A DNA stretch of 6,025 nt from Aerococcus viridans (GCF_002871935.1 NZ_PNHQ01000037.1:1-6025); one strand, 5' to 3'. Shown: positions 1 through 5,640, counted from the stretch's first letter. The notes: generated from the sequence alone by a model not told the origin. Program-made: numbers and translations.

Positions 1-1
1 A

Positions 2-52
2 CTTAATGATAATGGAATCCTCGTTTTTTTGCGAAAAAAATTGGACCAATGA
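2..52 (+). pseudogene. Possible C-terminal tail of an ISL3-type transposase, cut by the window edge
   Basis: One forward frame is open from the window edge and reads LNDNGILVFLRKKLDQ before a TGA at 50-52. Ten bases later comes a sequence that looks like an ISL3 terminal repeat (62-87). ISL3 transposases usually stop a short distance before the right end and finish in a short basic tail, so this could be the last 16 codons of such a gene. The fragment is too short to show homology by itself, and the upstream part lies outside the window. Whether the gene is intact cannot be told; it is filed as a pseudogene only because it is partial here. Confidence 0.25.
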
Positions 53-71
53 CTTTTTTAGTCATCAGTCC
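43..71. repeat. Subterminal hairpin at the putative IS end
   Basis: GGAC (43-46) and ATGACT (49-54) pair with AGTCAT (60-65) and GTCC (68-71). A symmetric CA/CA internal loop separates the two stems, and the apical loop is TTTTT. The right arm overlaps the inner ten bases of the putative terminal repeat at 62-87. No U-tract follows on either strand, so it is not a typical terminator. A role in transposase recognition is possible but not shown. Confidence 0.45.
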
Positions 72-87
72 TATATATTGTAGAGCC
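62..87 (-). mobile_element. ISL3-like terminal repeat, copy 1 (outer end at 87)
   Basis: Read on the minus strand from 87 inward, the sequence begins GGCTCTACAA and ends GGACTGATGA. The first six and last ten bases match the second copy at 209-234 exactly and at identical spacing; only 4 of the 10 middle bases agree. From memory, ISL3-family ends commonly start GG-TCT and carry a TGATGA-like stretch, so an ISL3-type end is the best reading. A short open frame that could be a transposase tail stops ten bases inside it. The element would extend left, off the window. Confidence 0.45.
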
Positions 88-129
88 TCTCCATATCCAA
101 GCAGCCTAAGGGCTGCTTGGATATGGAGA
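88..129. repeat. Perfect 19-bp inverted repeat with a TAAG loop
   Basis: Bases 88-106 (TCTCCATATCCAAGCAGCC) are the exact reverse complement of 111-129, with only TAAG (107-110) between them. The stem has no mismatch and would be very stable as RNA or as extruded DNA. No run of T follows on either strand, so it is not a standard intrinsic terminator. It begins at the base directly after the putative IS end at 87. It could be a structured RNA, a target-site palindrome, or part of the second element. Confidence 0.85.
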
Positions 130-169
130 TAAATATTTATATAATGAATAATGGAAATGAATGATAAAT

Positions 170-199
170 AAAAAAACCAAGCAATCAATGATTACTTGG
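170..199 (-). terminator. Intrinsic terminator on the minus strand, just inside the second IS end
   Basis: On the minus strand CCAAG and CTTGG (199-195 and 181-177) form a stem that continues, after one A/C mismatch, through three more pairs around a small loop. Seven T residues (176-170) follow at once. This would stop transcripts entering the left-hand element from the right. ISs often carry such terminators near their ends to block outside transcription. No minus-strand gene lies just upstream (200-400), which supports that protective reading, though a short minus-strand RNA is not excluded. Confidence 0.55.
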
Positions 200-208
200 A
201 AATTATTC

Positions 209-234
209 TCATCAGTCCGATTTGACGAAGAGCC
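209..234 (-). mobile_element. ISL3-like terminal repeat, copy 2 (outer end at 234)
   Basis: Read on the minus strand from 234 inward, it begins GGCTCTTCGTCAAATC and ends GGACTGATGA. The GGCTCTTCGTCAA start is what I remember as typical of ISL3-family inverted repeats. It has the same orientation and length as the copy at 62-87, so the two are not the opposite ends of one small element. The 121 bases between the two ends carry no recognisable transposase. This may be the leftover end of an older element interrupted by another insertion. Confidence 0.5.
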
Positions 235-316
235 ATAAAAGTCACTGAATTAGATTTATATTCTACGTTAATATAAATAATGGTACTTTTAGCCTATATT
301 TTTTCCTTATAAAAAG

Positions 317-349
317 TTTACAATAAAAGTTGAGAAAATACGTTATACT
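317..349 (+). promoter_or_regulatory. Candidate promoter for the TVP38-glycosyltransferase operon
   Basis: TATACT at 344-349 is a good -10 hexamer. The nearest good -35, TTTACA at 317-322, gives a long 21-base spacer, so the pairing is imperfect. A promoter is expected somewhere in 235-403 because the region to its left reads as IS ends and the operon starts at 404. Start of transcription would be near 356. Confidence 0.35.
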
Positions 350-371
350 AAAGGTGATAAAAAATTTCATA

Positions 372-389
372 CAATAGCATAGACTATTG
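372..389 (+). promoter_or_regulatory. Small dyad just upstream of the ribosome binding site
   Basis: CAATAG (372-377) and CTATTG (384-389) are perfect reverse complements separated by six bases. They end two bases before the GGGGAG ribosome binding site (391-396). In the mRNA this would be a weak hairpin beside the site; in DNA it could be an operator. Short dyads like this occur by chance in AT-rich DNA. Confidence 0.3.
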
Positions 390-403
390 AGGGGAGATTG
401 GCT

Positions 404-1006
404 ATGGATATGCATCGTCAAAAGTTTGTGCAAAGACTGATTCACTTATTGAATATTTTAGGCACGATTGCGACTATTATCTTTGTTGTTTGGGCATGGC
501 GAAACGGCTTATTAACAGATAAGGTGGCCTTTTTAAAATTTATGGGCCATTTCGGCATTGCCGCACCTTTTGTGTTTGTCATCATTCAATTCATACAAAC
601 AGTTATACCTGTGATCCCAGGATCGGTTACTATTCCGCTAGGTGTATTTATGTTTGGTGATATATGGGGCTTTGTTTGGAACTTAATGCCCATTTTCCTA
701 GGATCTATATTTAATTTTTATTTGGCTCGTAAATATGGGCGTAGTTTGGTCCATATGCTCGTTGGGGATAAGTACTATCATAAGGCCTTAACTTGGCTGG
801 ATGACCGTTCTGGTTTTAAACGCGTATTGATTCTAGGGCTTATCTTGCCGTTTATGCCTGCTGATGTCATCTGTTATGTTGCTGGATTAACTAACCTGTC
901 CATTTCGCGATTTGTTCAAGTTTTGGCAGTAGGGAAACCCGTTACCATTTTGATTTACTCATACTCAACGATCTTTTTGGTTGACCTAGTGAGTAAGTGG
1001 ATATAG
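404..1006 (+). CDS. TVP38/TMEM64 family (VTT domain, DedA superfamily) membrane protein
   Basis: Polytopic inner-membrane protein of 200 residues, a normal length for the family. The ATG at 404 is preferred over a TTG at 398 because GGGGAG at 391-396 sits seven bases before the ATG and almost touches the TTG. Residues 17-31 form a first hydrophobic helix. The VTT core follows: a re-entrant-like stretch with PVIPGSVTIPLG (69-80), a glycine-rich helix ending in NFYLARKYGRS (104-114), then LPFMPADVICYVAGLTN (148-164) and a last helix near 178-196. The spaced prolines, the acidic residue in PADV and the RKYGR segment are family hallmarks. DedA-superfamily proteins have been linked to lipid or undecaprenyl-phosphate translocation and membrane homeostasis; the exact substrate here is unknown. 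The next gene starts ten bases after its stop and uses a ribosome binding site overlapping that stop, so the two are co-transcribed. Confidence 0.88.
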   Translation: MDMHRQKFVQRLIHLLNILGTIATIIFVVWAWRNGLLTDKVAFLKFMGHFGIAAPFVFVIIQFIQTVIPVIPGSVTIPLGVFMFGDIWGFVWNLMPIFLGSIFNFYLARKYGRSLVHMLVGDKYYHKALTWLDDRSGFKRVLILGLILPFMPADVICYVAGLTNLSISRFVQVLAVGKPVTILIYSYSTIFLVDLVSKWI

Positions 1007-1015
1007 GAGCATATA

Positions 1016-2074
1016 ATGAAAATTTTATTGCATAGTGATATGAAAAAAACGATTCAGCAAAGTGGGGTTGGCCGTGCTCAGTTGCATCAAGAGATGGCCT
1101 TAAATTCCGCAGGTATTGCTTATACCACTAACTATAAAGATGATTTTGATATCGTACATATCAATACCGTCTTTCCCCACTCTTTATTGGTAGCAAAAAA
1201 AGCAAAAGCTGCAGGTAAACCTGTTATCTATCATGCCCATTCAACGATGGAGGATTTCAGGAATTCCTATTCTTTTTCTAATCAAGCATCATTGGGCTTT
1301 GAATATTGGCTAAATACTTGTTACAACTCTGCGGACCTTATTCTAACACCAAGCCAGTATGCCAAAGACCTATTGGAAAAATATGACATAGATAAACCGA
1401 TTCATGTCATTTCAAATGGTATCGACCTGTCTTATTGGCAAGCTACAGCAGAAGAAGTGGCCAAGATGCGGTCTCGTTTTAATTTAAAGACAGATCAAAA
1501 GGTTGCTATTTCAGTCGGTTTGCAAATTGAGCGTAAGGGAATCATTGAATTTGTAGAATTAGCTAAGCAGATGCCAGAAGTGACCTTTATTTGGTTTGGT
1601 TATTCAAACCCCTATGCCTTACCTAAAGAGGTGAAAAAGGCCATTGCAACTCGGTTACCCAACCTGATTTTTGCCGGTTATATCCCACGTGATCAGGTCC
1701 GAGTAGCTTATCAAATGGCAGATGTTTATTTATTCATGACCCATGAAGAAACAGAAGGTATCGTTCTTTTGGAAGCTTTAGCCAGCAAGGTGGATACCGT
1801 TGTGTCTGATTTGCCAGTTTTTGATTATTTAAATGCTGACCATGATGTTTATAAGGCTGATTCCCTATTAACTTTTAAGGAACGTCTAAAGGGGCTCTTA
1901 GATGGGAATTTACCTAGTTTGATTGAGCGTGGTTACCAAAAAGCTAGTTTGAAGAGTATTCAAAACATTGGGCAACAGTATATTTACGAGTACCAATATG
2001 CGAGTGCTTGCCAGGCTGAGAATAATAAAGGTAAGAAACTAAGTAAAAGCTTTTTCAAAACTTTTAAAATTTAA
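1016..2074 (+). CDS. GT4-family glycosyltransferase, probably glycolipid-type (CpoA-like)
   Basis: A 352-residue GT-B fold retaining glycosyltransferase. AGGAG at 1006-1010, starting on the last base of the upstream stop codon, serves the ATG at 1016. The N-terminal domain has the glycine loop SGVGR (16-20) and HAHSTMEDF (73-81). The C-terminal nucleotide-sugar domain has SNGID (133-137), VGLQIERKG (167-175) with the phosphate-contacting Arg/Lys pair, and the E-x7-E motif EETEGIVLLE with Glu245 and Glu253. There is no signal peptide or membrane helix. The tail (336-352) is rich in lysine and phenylalanine and could bind acidic membrane. From memory it resembles the streptococcal CpoA group, which adds a hexose to monoglucosyl-diacylglycerol; that suggests a role in glycolipid or lipoteichoic-acid anchor synthesis. 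Another cell-surface polysaccharide role is possible. Family assignment is sure, acceptor and donor are inferred. Confidence 0.88.
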   Translation: MKILLHSDMKKTIQQSGVGRAQLHQEMALNSAGIAYTTNYKDDFDIVHINTVFPHSLLVAKKAKAAGKPVIYHAHSTMEDFRNSYSFSNQASLGFEYWLNTCYNSADLILTPSQYAKDLLEKYDIDKPIHVISNGIDLSYWQATAEEVAKMRSRFNLKTDQKVAISVGLQIERKGIIEFVELAKQMPEVTFIWFGYSNPYALPKEVKKAIATRLPNLIFAGYIPRDQVRVAYQMADVYLFMTHEETEGIVLLEALASKVDTVVSDLPVFDYLNADHDVYKADSLLTFKERLKGLLDGNLPSLIERGYQKASLKSIQNIGQQYIYEYQYASACQAENNKGKKLSKSFFKTFKI

Positions 2075-2104
2075 CCATTAGCATCATTTATCTCAAACGC
2101 ATGC

Positions 2105-2145
2105 AATGACGGTCTTGTCCCATTTGGTGACGGCCGTCATTTTTC
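2105..2145 (+). terminator. Intrinsic terminator of the TVP38-glycosyltransferase operon
   Basis: ATGACGGTC (2106-2114) pairs with GGCCGTCAT (2132-2140) with one G-T pair, extended by A2105-T2141. The loop can form further short pairs (GTC with GAC). Five T residues (2140-2144) follow the stem. It lies about 30 bases after the glycosyltransferase stop and points the same way. The opposite strand lacks a T-run, so it acts in one direction. Confidence 0.8.
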
Positions 2146-2161
2146 ATATTTTCAAAATATG
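2145..2161. promoter_or_regulatory. AT-rich near-perfect palindrome upstream of the HAD gene
   Basis: CATATTTT (2145-2152) and AAAATATG (2154-2161) are exact reverse complements around a single C. It starts where the upstream terminator ends and lies some 20 bases before the candidate -10 of the next gene, so an operator is possible. AT-rich palindromes are common by chance and no known box is recognised. Confidence 0.3.
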
Positions 2162-2171
2162 TGCGTTTGTC

Positions 2172-2203
2172 TCAATCATTTGTTACGATATGTGAATGAT
2201 TGA
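2172..2203 (+). promoter_or_regulatory. Promoter and dyad region just before the HAD ribosome binding site
   Basis: TCAATCATT (2172-2180) and AATGATTGA (2195-2203) are perfect 9-base inverted repeats around a 14-base centre. The centre holds an extended -10-like TGTTACGAT (2181-2189), so the dyad flanks a possible promoter. There is no good -35 at normal spacing. If the repeat is transcribed instead, its right arm lies directly against the ribosome binding site AAAGGAG (2204-2210). Confidence 0.35.
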
Positions 2204-2216
2204 AAAGGAGAGAAAT

Positions 2217-2909
2217 ATGAAAGCGATTGGATTTGATTTAGACGATACTTTGTACAACCGATTAACCATCTACAAAAATACTTACCAAGAAATGCAAGCA
2301 ACGGACCACTATTTAGACCTTGATTTTGATACTTTTAATCAAGTCTATGCTGAATTCTCCGAGCAAGAATACCAAGCTTTTATGGCAGGTAAAAAGACAG
2401 AAGCAGCTTTTAAGAATGACCGCGTAATTGAAACGTATGCTCATTTTGGTCATAAAATTGATCAAGCGACGGCGCAACAGTTTAACCAATTAAAAAATCA
2501 TTATCAAAAACAGTTGAGTATGAGTGAAGACTTGGTTGCTTTAATGGAATCGGCCTTATCTAAAGGGATGACGCTATTCGTGTTAACTAATGGGTCAACA
2601 AAAGCACAAATAGATAAATTGACCAATCTAGGTGTCGATCAATTTATTGATAAGGATAAGTGGTACATTTCAGAAAGTATGGGAGGGTCAAAACCACAAC
2701 GTAAGCTATTTGACGCTGTTACTGCTGACTTAAATGTGGCACCAAAAGATATTTTGTTTGTTGGTGACGACTATCGAAATGACATCGAAGGTGCTATTCA
2801 AGCCGGTTGGCAAGCTATTCACTATGCTAAAGCAGAAGTTCCCAATACAGTAGCCACCTGTACCACAGACAACTTCCTAGAAATACGGACTTTGTTAGGT
2901 AATTTATAA
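2217..2909 (+). CDS. HAD superfamily hydrolase, subfamily IA (C1 cap)
   Basis: A cytoplasmic 230-residue haloacid-dehalogenase-type phosphatase. The ATG at 2217 is chosen over an in-frame ATG at 2196 because AAAGGAGAG (2204-2212) precedes it at good distance and motif I then falls near the N-terminus as usual. Motif I is DLDDT (7-11): Asp7 is the nucleophile and Asp9 the acid/base. An all-helical cap fills roughly residues 14-85, the C1 position. Motif II is Thr124 in VLTNGS, motif III is Lys159 in GGSKP, and motif IV is GDDYRND (183-189) with metal-binding aspartates. All catalytic residues are present. Relatives act on small phosphate esters such as nucleotides, sugar phosphates or phosphoglycolate; the sequence does not reveal the substrate. 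It stands alone between two terminators, so context gives no pathway. Confidence 0.87.
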   Translation: MKAIGFDLDDTLYNRLTIYKNTYQEMQATDHYLDLDFDTFNQVYAEFSEQEYQAFMAGKKTEAAFKNDRVIETYAHFGHKIDQATAQQFNQLKNHYQKQLSMSEDLVALMESALSKGMTLFVLTNGSTKAQIDKLTNLGVDQFIDKDKWYISESMGGSKPQRKLFDAVTADLNVAPKDILFVGDDYRNDIEGAIQAGWQAIHYAKAEVPNTVATCTTDNFLEIRTLLGNL

Positions 2910-3030
2910 GGAATGGATTTACTGTGTAATAAAATTGACTATCGCAGAGATGATGTTACCCATCGAAATGATATAGTGTTTTTGTTTTATCATAAACACA
3001 AAAATGAATGTAAAGGATTAAATTTTGAAG

Positions 3031-3067
3031 AAAGTTAGCAAATGACTATATTTGTTGACTTTTTTTG
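3031..3067 (+). terminator. Intrinsic terminator of the HAD gene
   Basis: AGTTAGCAAA (3033-3042) pairs with TTTGTTGACT (3051-3060) over ten pairs, two of them G-T. The loop is TGACTATA, and six more T residues (3061-3066) follow the stem. The stem is AT-rich and modest. It lies about 120 bases after the HAD stop, so the HAD transcript would have a long 3' tail. The bases between (2910-3030) hold no gene that I can see. Confidence 0.6.
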
Positions 3068-3083
3068 TTTGGCATTAAATAAA

Positions 3084-3125
3084 ACAAAACTATCATAAAA
3101 TGTTAGGTAATGTAACATGTTTTGT
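3084..3125. promoter_or_regulatory. Upstream dyads before the transporter promoter
   Basis: ATGTTA (3100-3105) and TAACAT (3113-3118) form a dyad with a 7-base centre. It is partly enclosed by ACAAAAC (3084-3090) and GTTTTGT (3119-3125), which are also reverse complements but not concentric with it. The block ends about 19 bases before the -35 at 3144, a usual place for an activator site. No regulator gene lies in the window and I recognise no named box. Confidence 0.35.
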
Positions 3126-3143
3126 ATTTTTGCGGAAATTTCA

Positions 3144-3172
3144 TTGACAATTGAATTTATTTGTCACATTAT
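3144..3172 (+). promoter_or_regulatory. Sigma-A promoter with overlapping dyad, transporter-IDH operon
   Basis: A consensus -35 TTGACA (3144-3149) is followed by a 17-base spacer and CATTAT (3167-3172), which matches four of six -10 positions. TATAAA at 3170-3175 is an alternative -10 with a 20-base spacer. A perfect dyad, TGACAA (3145-3150) and TTGTCA (3161-3166) with a 10-base centre, covers most of the -35 and runs to the edge of the -10. A protein bound there would block polymerase, so this is a good candidate repressor operator. The leader to the start codon is about 35 bases. Confidence 0.6.
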
Positions 3173-3214
3173 AAAACACATATATAACAATGAGAAAGTA
3201 AGAGGTGTTTTTTA

Positions 3215-4531
3215 ATGGTTGCGTTTATGGGGTATGCGCTGATTGTTATTTTCATGTTTGTCATTATGCGTAAGAAGATGTCACCTTTCATTGGGTTAGT
3301 GTTCTTACCATTGTTATGGGCGATTATCGGGCAAATATTTGGTTTATGGCAAATTGATATAGGCCAAGCAGCGATGGATGGCTTGGGTACGACATCATCG
3401 ACTGGAATTATGTTATTTTTCGCTATTTACATGTTTACTATCATGATTGACGCTGGGTTGTTCGATCCTTTATCAAATGCAATGATACGTTTTGCTAAAG
3501 GAGACCCGTTAAAGGTAGCCTTAGCAACTGTTGCTTTAACTGCTGCCGTATCATTAAATGGTGATGGTACAGCGACGATGATTATCGTCTGTACAGCTAT
3601 GGTGCCTATTTACAAAAAATTAAATATGTCTATGTTAAATTTAGCGGTTTTAACGATGACGTCTCATTCGATTGTTAACTTACTACCTTGGGGTGGCCCG
3701 ACGGCTCGTGCTATTGCGGTAATGGGCGTTGAAACCAATGATGTAATGCGTGGTTTAGCACCAATGATGATAGCTGGGTTGATTTATATGTTTATCGTGG
3801 CATGGATTTTTGGTTTGCAAGAACGAAAAGCATTGGGTGTGGTCAACTTATCTGAACAAGAAATGCAGGCAATGATGGTTATTGATGATCCAGAAACACT
3901 AGAACTACGTCGACCAAAGAATGTTTGGATTAACTTAATGATTGTGCTTTTGGCGATTGCTTTACTAGTAGAGGGATCTATTCCATCCGCTATTATTTTT
4001 ATGTTAGGGACCGTTATTAGCTTACTAATTAATTACCCGCATCCTAAAGATCAAAAAGCACGGATTGATAGCAATGCTTCTGAAGCCAATCAAGTTGTGA
4101 TGACGGTGTTTGGTGCTGGTATTTTTATGGGTATCTTAAACGGAACAGGTATGTCAGATGCTATTGCCAATTCTTTAATTACCATTATTCCTGAATCATT
4201 GAGTGGTTTCTATGGTTTTATTGTTGCAGTTATTTCATCGCCAGGTACTTACTTCTTACATAATGATGCTTTCTATTATGGGATGATGCCAATTTTATCA
4301 GAAGCTGGTTACGCATATGGATTTACGCCATTACAACTGACGTTTGCATCATTAATTGGTCAAGCTTTCCACTTATTTAGTCCGTTAGTACCTTTCTCAT
4401 ATGTACTACTAGGTTTAACTGATGTAGAATGGGGCGAATGGCAGAAAAAAGGTCTAGTCGTTTCACTTGGTATTTTCATTGTTTATGTAGTAACTGCTGC
4501 AATGTTTGGTCTGTTACCTATTGTCCAATGA
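3215..4531 (+). CDS. CitMHS-family citrate/tricarboxylate transporter
   Basis: A 438-residue polytopic membrane carrier of the CitMHS family, whose members (Bacillus CitM, CitH) take up citrate complexed with a divalent metal together with protons. The ATG at 3215 follows AGAGGTG (3201-3207) by seven bases; the N-terminus is directly hydrophobic and there is no cleaved signal. Helices run near 4-18, 23-44, 63-83, 98-114, 121-133, 182-200, 238-273 and on to the C-terminus. Family motifs include LFDP (82-85), NGDGTA (115-120), LPWGGPTARA (157-166), GILNGTGMS (306-314), NDAFYYGMMPI (350-360) and HLFSPLVPFSYVLLGL (386-401). A charged loop at about 201-237 divides the two halves. Length is normal and nothing is broken. 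It is first in an operon with isocitrate dehydrogenase, which fits citrate or isocitrate as substrate; metal preference and exact substrate cannot be read from sequence. Confidence 0.88.
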   Translation: MVAFMGYALIVIFMFVIMRKKMSPFIGLVFLPLLWAIIGQIFGLWQIDIGQAAMDGLGTTSSTGIMLFFAIYMFTIMIDAGLFDPLSNAMIRFAKGDPLKVALATVALTAAVSLNGDGTATMIIVCTAMVPIYKKLNMSMLNLAVLTMTSHSIVNLLPWGGPTARAIAVMGVETNDVMRGLAPMMIAGLIYMFIVAWIFGLQERKALGVVNLSEQEMQAMMVIDDPETLELRRPKNVWINLMIVLLAIALLVEGSIPSAIIFMLGTVISLLINYPHPKDQKARIDSNASEANQVVMTVFGAGIFMGILNGTGMSDAIANSLITIIPESLSGFYGFIVAVISSPGTYFLHNDAFYYGMMPILSEAGYAYGFTPLQLTFASLIGQAFHLFSPLVPFSYVLLGLTDVEWGEWQKKGLVVSLGIFIVYVVTAAMFGLLPIVQ

Positions 4532-4579
4532 TAGGCTTAAGAAGGTTATCATACAATCAAGTTTAAAAGGAGTGATTTA

Positions 4580-5587
4580 GTGGCGAACAAACAAACAATC
4601 GCCTTAATTCCAGGCGATGGGATAGGAAAAGAAATAACACAAGCTGTTAAACGCGTAGCTAGAGCTTTAGAAAGCCCAATTGTCTGGGATGAAGTAATCG
4701 CTGGTCAAGAGGCGATTGATGCAACAGGAGACCTTATTCCGCAATCAGTTTATGACGTTATTGATTCGCATAAAGTGGTCTTAAAAGGCCCTATTGCAAC
4801 CCCAATTGGTGAGGGTTTTAGAAGTGTTAATGTTTCACTTAGAAAACATTATCAATTACATACCAATATTCGTCCGATTCGTGTATTGGGGAAGATTCCA
4901 GCGCTACAACACGATGTGGATATCATCCTATTTCGAGAAAATACGGAAGATTTATACGCAGGCGTAGAGAAGCAAGTGTCTGCTGATGAAGCCCACTCTA
5001 TAAAAATCATTACTCGAAAAGCGACTGAACGTATTGTGACCGCAGCCTTTGATTATGCAGTAGCAAATCAAAGGAAGAAAGTCACTATCGTCACCAAAGC
5101 GAATATCATGAAGCTATCTGATGGTTTATTTTTAAAGGTTGCCAAAGAAGTAGCCAAAAAATATCCACAAATAGAAACAGACGAAGTTTTGGTCGACAAT
5201 ATGGCGATGCAATTAGTGATGCGTCCACAGCAATATGATGTAATCGTGACGGAAAATTTATATGGCGATATCTTATCTGATTTAATGGCTGGATTGATTG
5301 GAGGATTAGGATTGGTGCCTGGGGCTAACTTAGGCGACGATGTTGCAATTTTTGAAGCGGTTCATGGATCAGCGCCTGATATTGCTGGACAGGGGATTGC
5401 CAATCCAACAGCGCTACTATTAGCTTTTGCTGACTTATTAGACCACATTGGTTTACAAGTTGATGCTGAGCGTTTACGTCAGGCTTTAAATATAGTTTTG
5501 TCAGATGTCAACAATTTCACCCGCGATTTGGGTGGTCATTTATCAACTGAAGCTTATACAGATAAGGTGATCCAAGCCTTGATTTAG
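4580..5587 (+). CDS. icd: NAD-dependent isocitrate dehydrogenase
   Basis: A 335-residue cytoplasmic beta-decarboxylating dehydrogenase converting isocitrate to 2-oxoglutarate and CO2. The GTG at 4580 is set by AAAAGGAG (4565-4572), seven bases upstream. The N-terminus has GDGIG (12-16). The isocitrate pocket is SVNVSLRKH (82-90) with Ser82, Asn84 and Arg88, then Arg98 and Arg119; the Ser-x-Asn pair separates isocitrate enzymes from isopropylmalate dehydrogenases. Tyr126 and Lys173 (VTKANIMK) are catalytic, and Asp206, Asp230 and Asp234 bind metal. In the cofactor loop HGSAPDIAG (262-270), Asp267-Ile268 replace the Lys-Tyr of the NADP-dependent E. coli enzyme, which points to NAD. The length is that of short NAD enzymes, not the NADP type of over 400 residues. 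It lies 48 bases after the transporter with no terminator between, so they are co-transcribed. Homoisocitrate or tartrate dehydrogenase is a less likely alternative. Confidence 0.87.
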   Translation: MANKQTIALIPGDGIGKEITQAVKRVARALESPIVWDEVIAGQEAIDATGDLIPQSVYDVIDSHKVVLKGPIATPIGEGFRSVNVSLRKHYQLHTNIRPIRVLGKIPALQHDVDIILFRENTEDLYAGVEKQVSADEAHSIKIITRKATERIVTAAFDYAVANQRKKVTIVTKANIMKLSDGLFLKVAKEVAKKYPQIETDEVLVDNMAMQLVMRPQQYDVIVTENLYGDILSDLMAGLIGGLGLVPGANLGDDVAIFEAVHGSAPDIAGQGIANPTALLLAFADLLDHIGLQVDAERLRQALNIVLSDVNNFTRDLGGHLSTEAYTDKVIQALI

Positions 5588-5596
5588 TTTTAACAG

Positions 5597-5640
5597 CTTA
5601 GCAGGTGTTGTAAACTTTCATTTACAAGCTGTCAGCTAAG
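5597..5640 (+). repeat. Imperfect long hairpin after icd, alternative to the terminator fold
   Basis: Outer arms CTTAGC (5597-5602) and GCTAAG (5635-5640) pair perfectly. Inner arms TTGTAAA (5608-5614) and TTTACAA (5621-5627) pair perfectly around a CTTTCA loop. Between them is an imperfect stretch with G-T pairs and bulged bases. No U-tract follows. The right arm contains the bases (5627-5633, 5635-5639) used by the downstream terminator fold, so only one of the two can form at a time. It might also be the left-end hairpin of the tnpB element. Confidence 0.6.

Noticed and set aside
3..188. 61-codon minus-strand open frame
   Set aside because: It crosses the 19-bp hairpin and both hairpins around it, has no ribosome binding site and has an AT-driven composition. 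It resembles no transposase or other protein I know.
62..234. CRISPR array
   Set aside because: There are only two imperfect copies with a 121-base interval, and they fit IS ends better; no regular spacers exist anywhere in the window.
398..403. TTG start for the TVP38 gene
   Set aside because: GGGGAG ends only one base before it; the ATG at 404 has normal spacing.
263..445. 60-codon minus-strand open frame over the first operon's promoter
   Set aside because: It overlaps the promoter, ribosome binding site and start of the TVP38 gene, and its composition is typical of reversed AT-rich intergenic DNA.
2196..2216. Upstream in-frame ATG for the HAD gene
   Set aside because: The intervening codons are the ribosome binding site itself, and no site precedes the earlier ATG.
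2977..3001. GTGTTT/AAACAC hairpin after the HAD gene as its terminator
   Set aside because: It is AT-rich, has a 12-base loop and is followed by A residues rather than T; the hairpin at 3031-3067 with a T-run is a better terminator.
3129..3143. Possible CcpA (cre) site near GCGGAAATTTCA
   Set aside because: The central CG is at the wrong place relative to the flanking TG and CA, so the cre consensus is not met.
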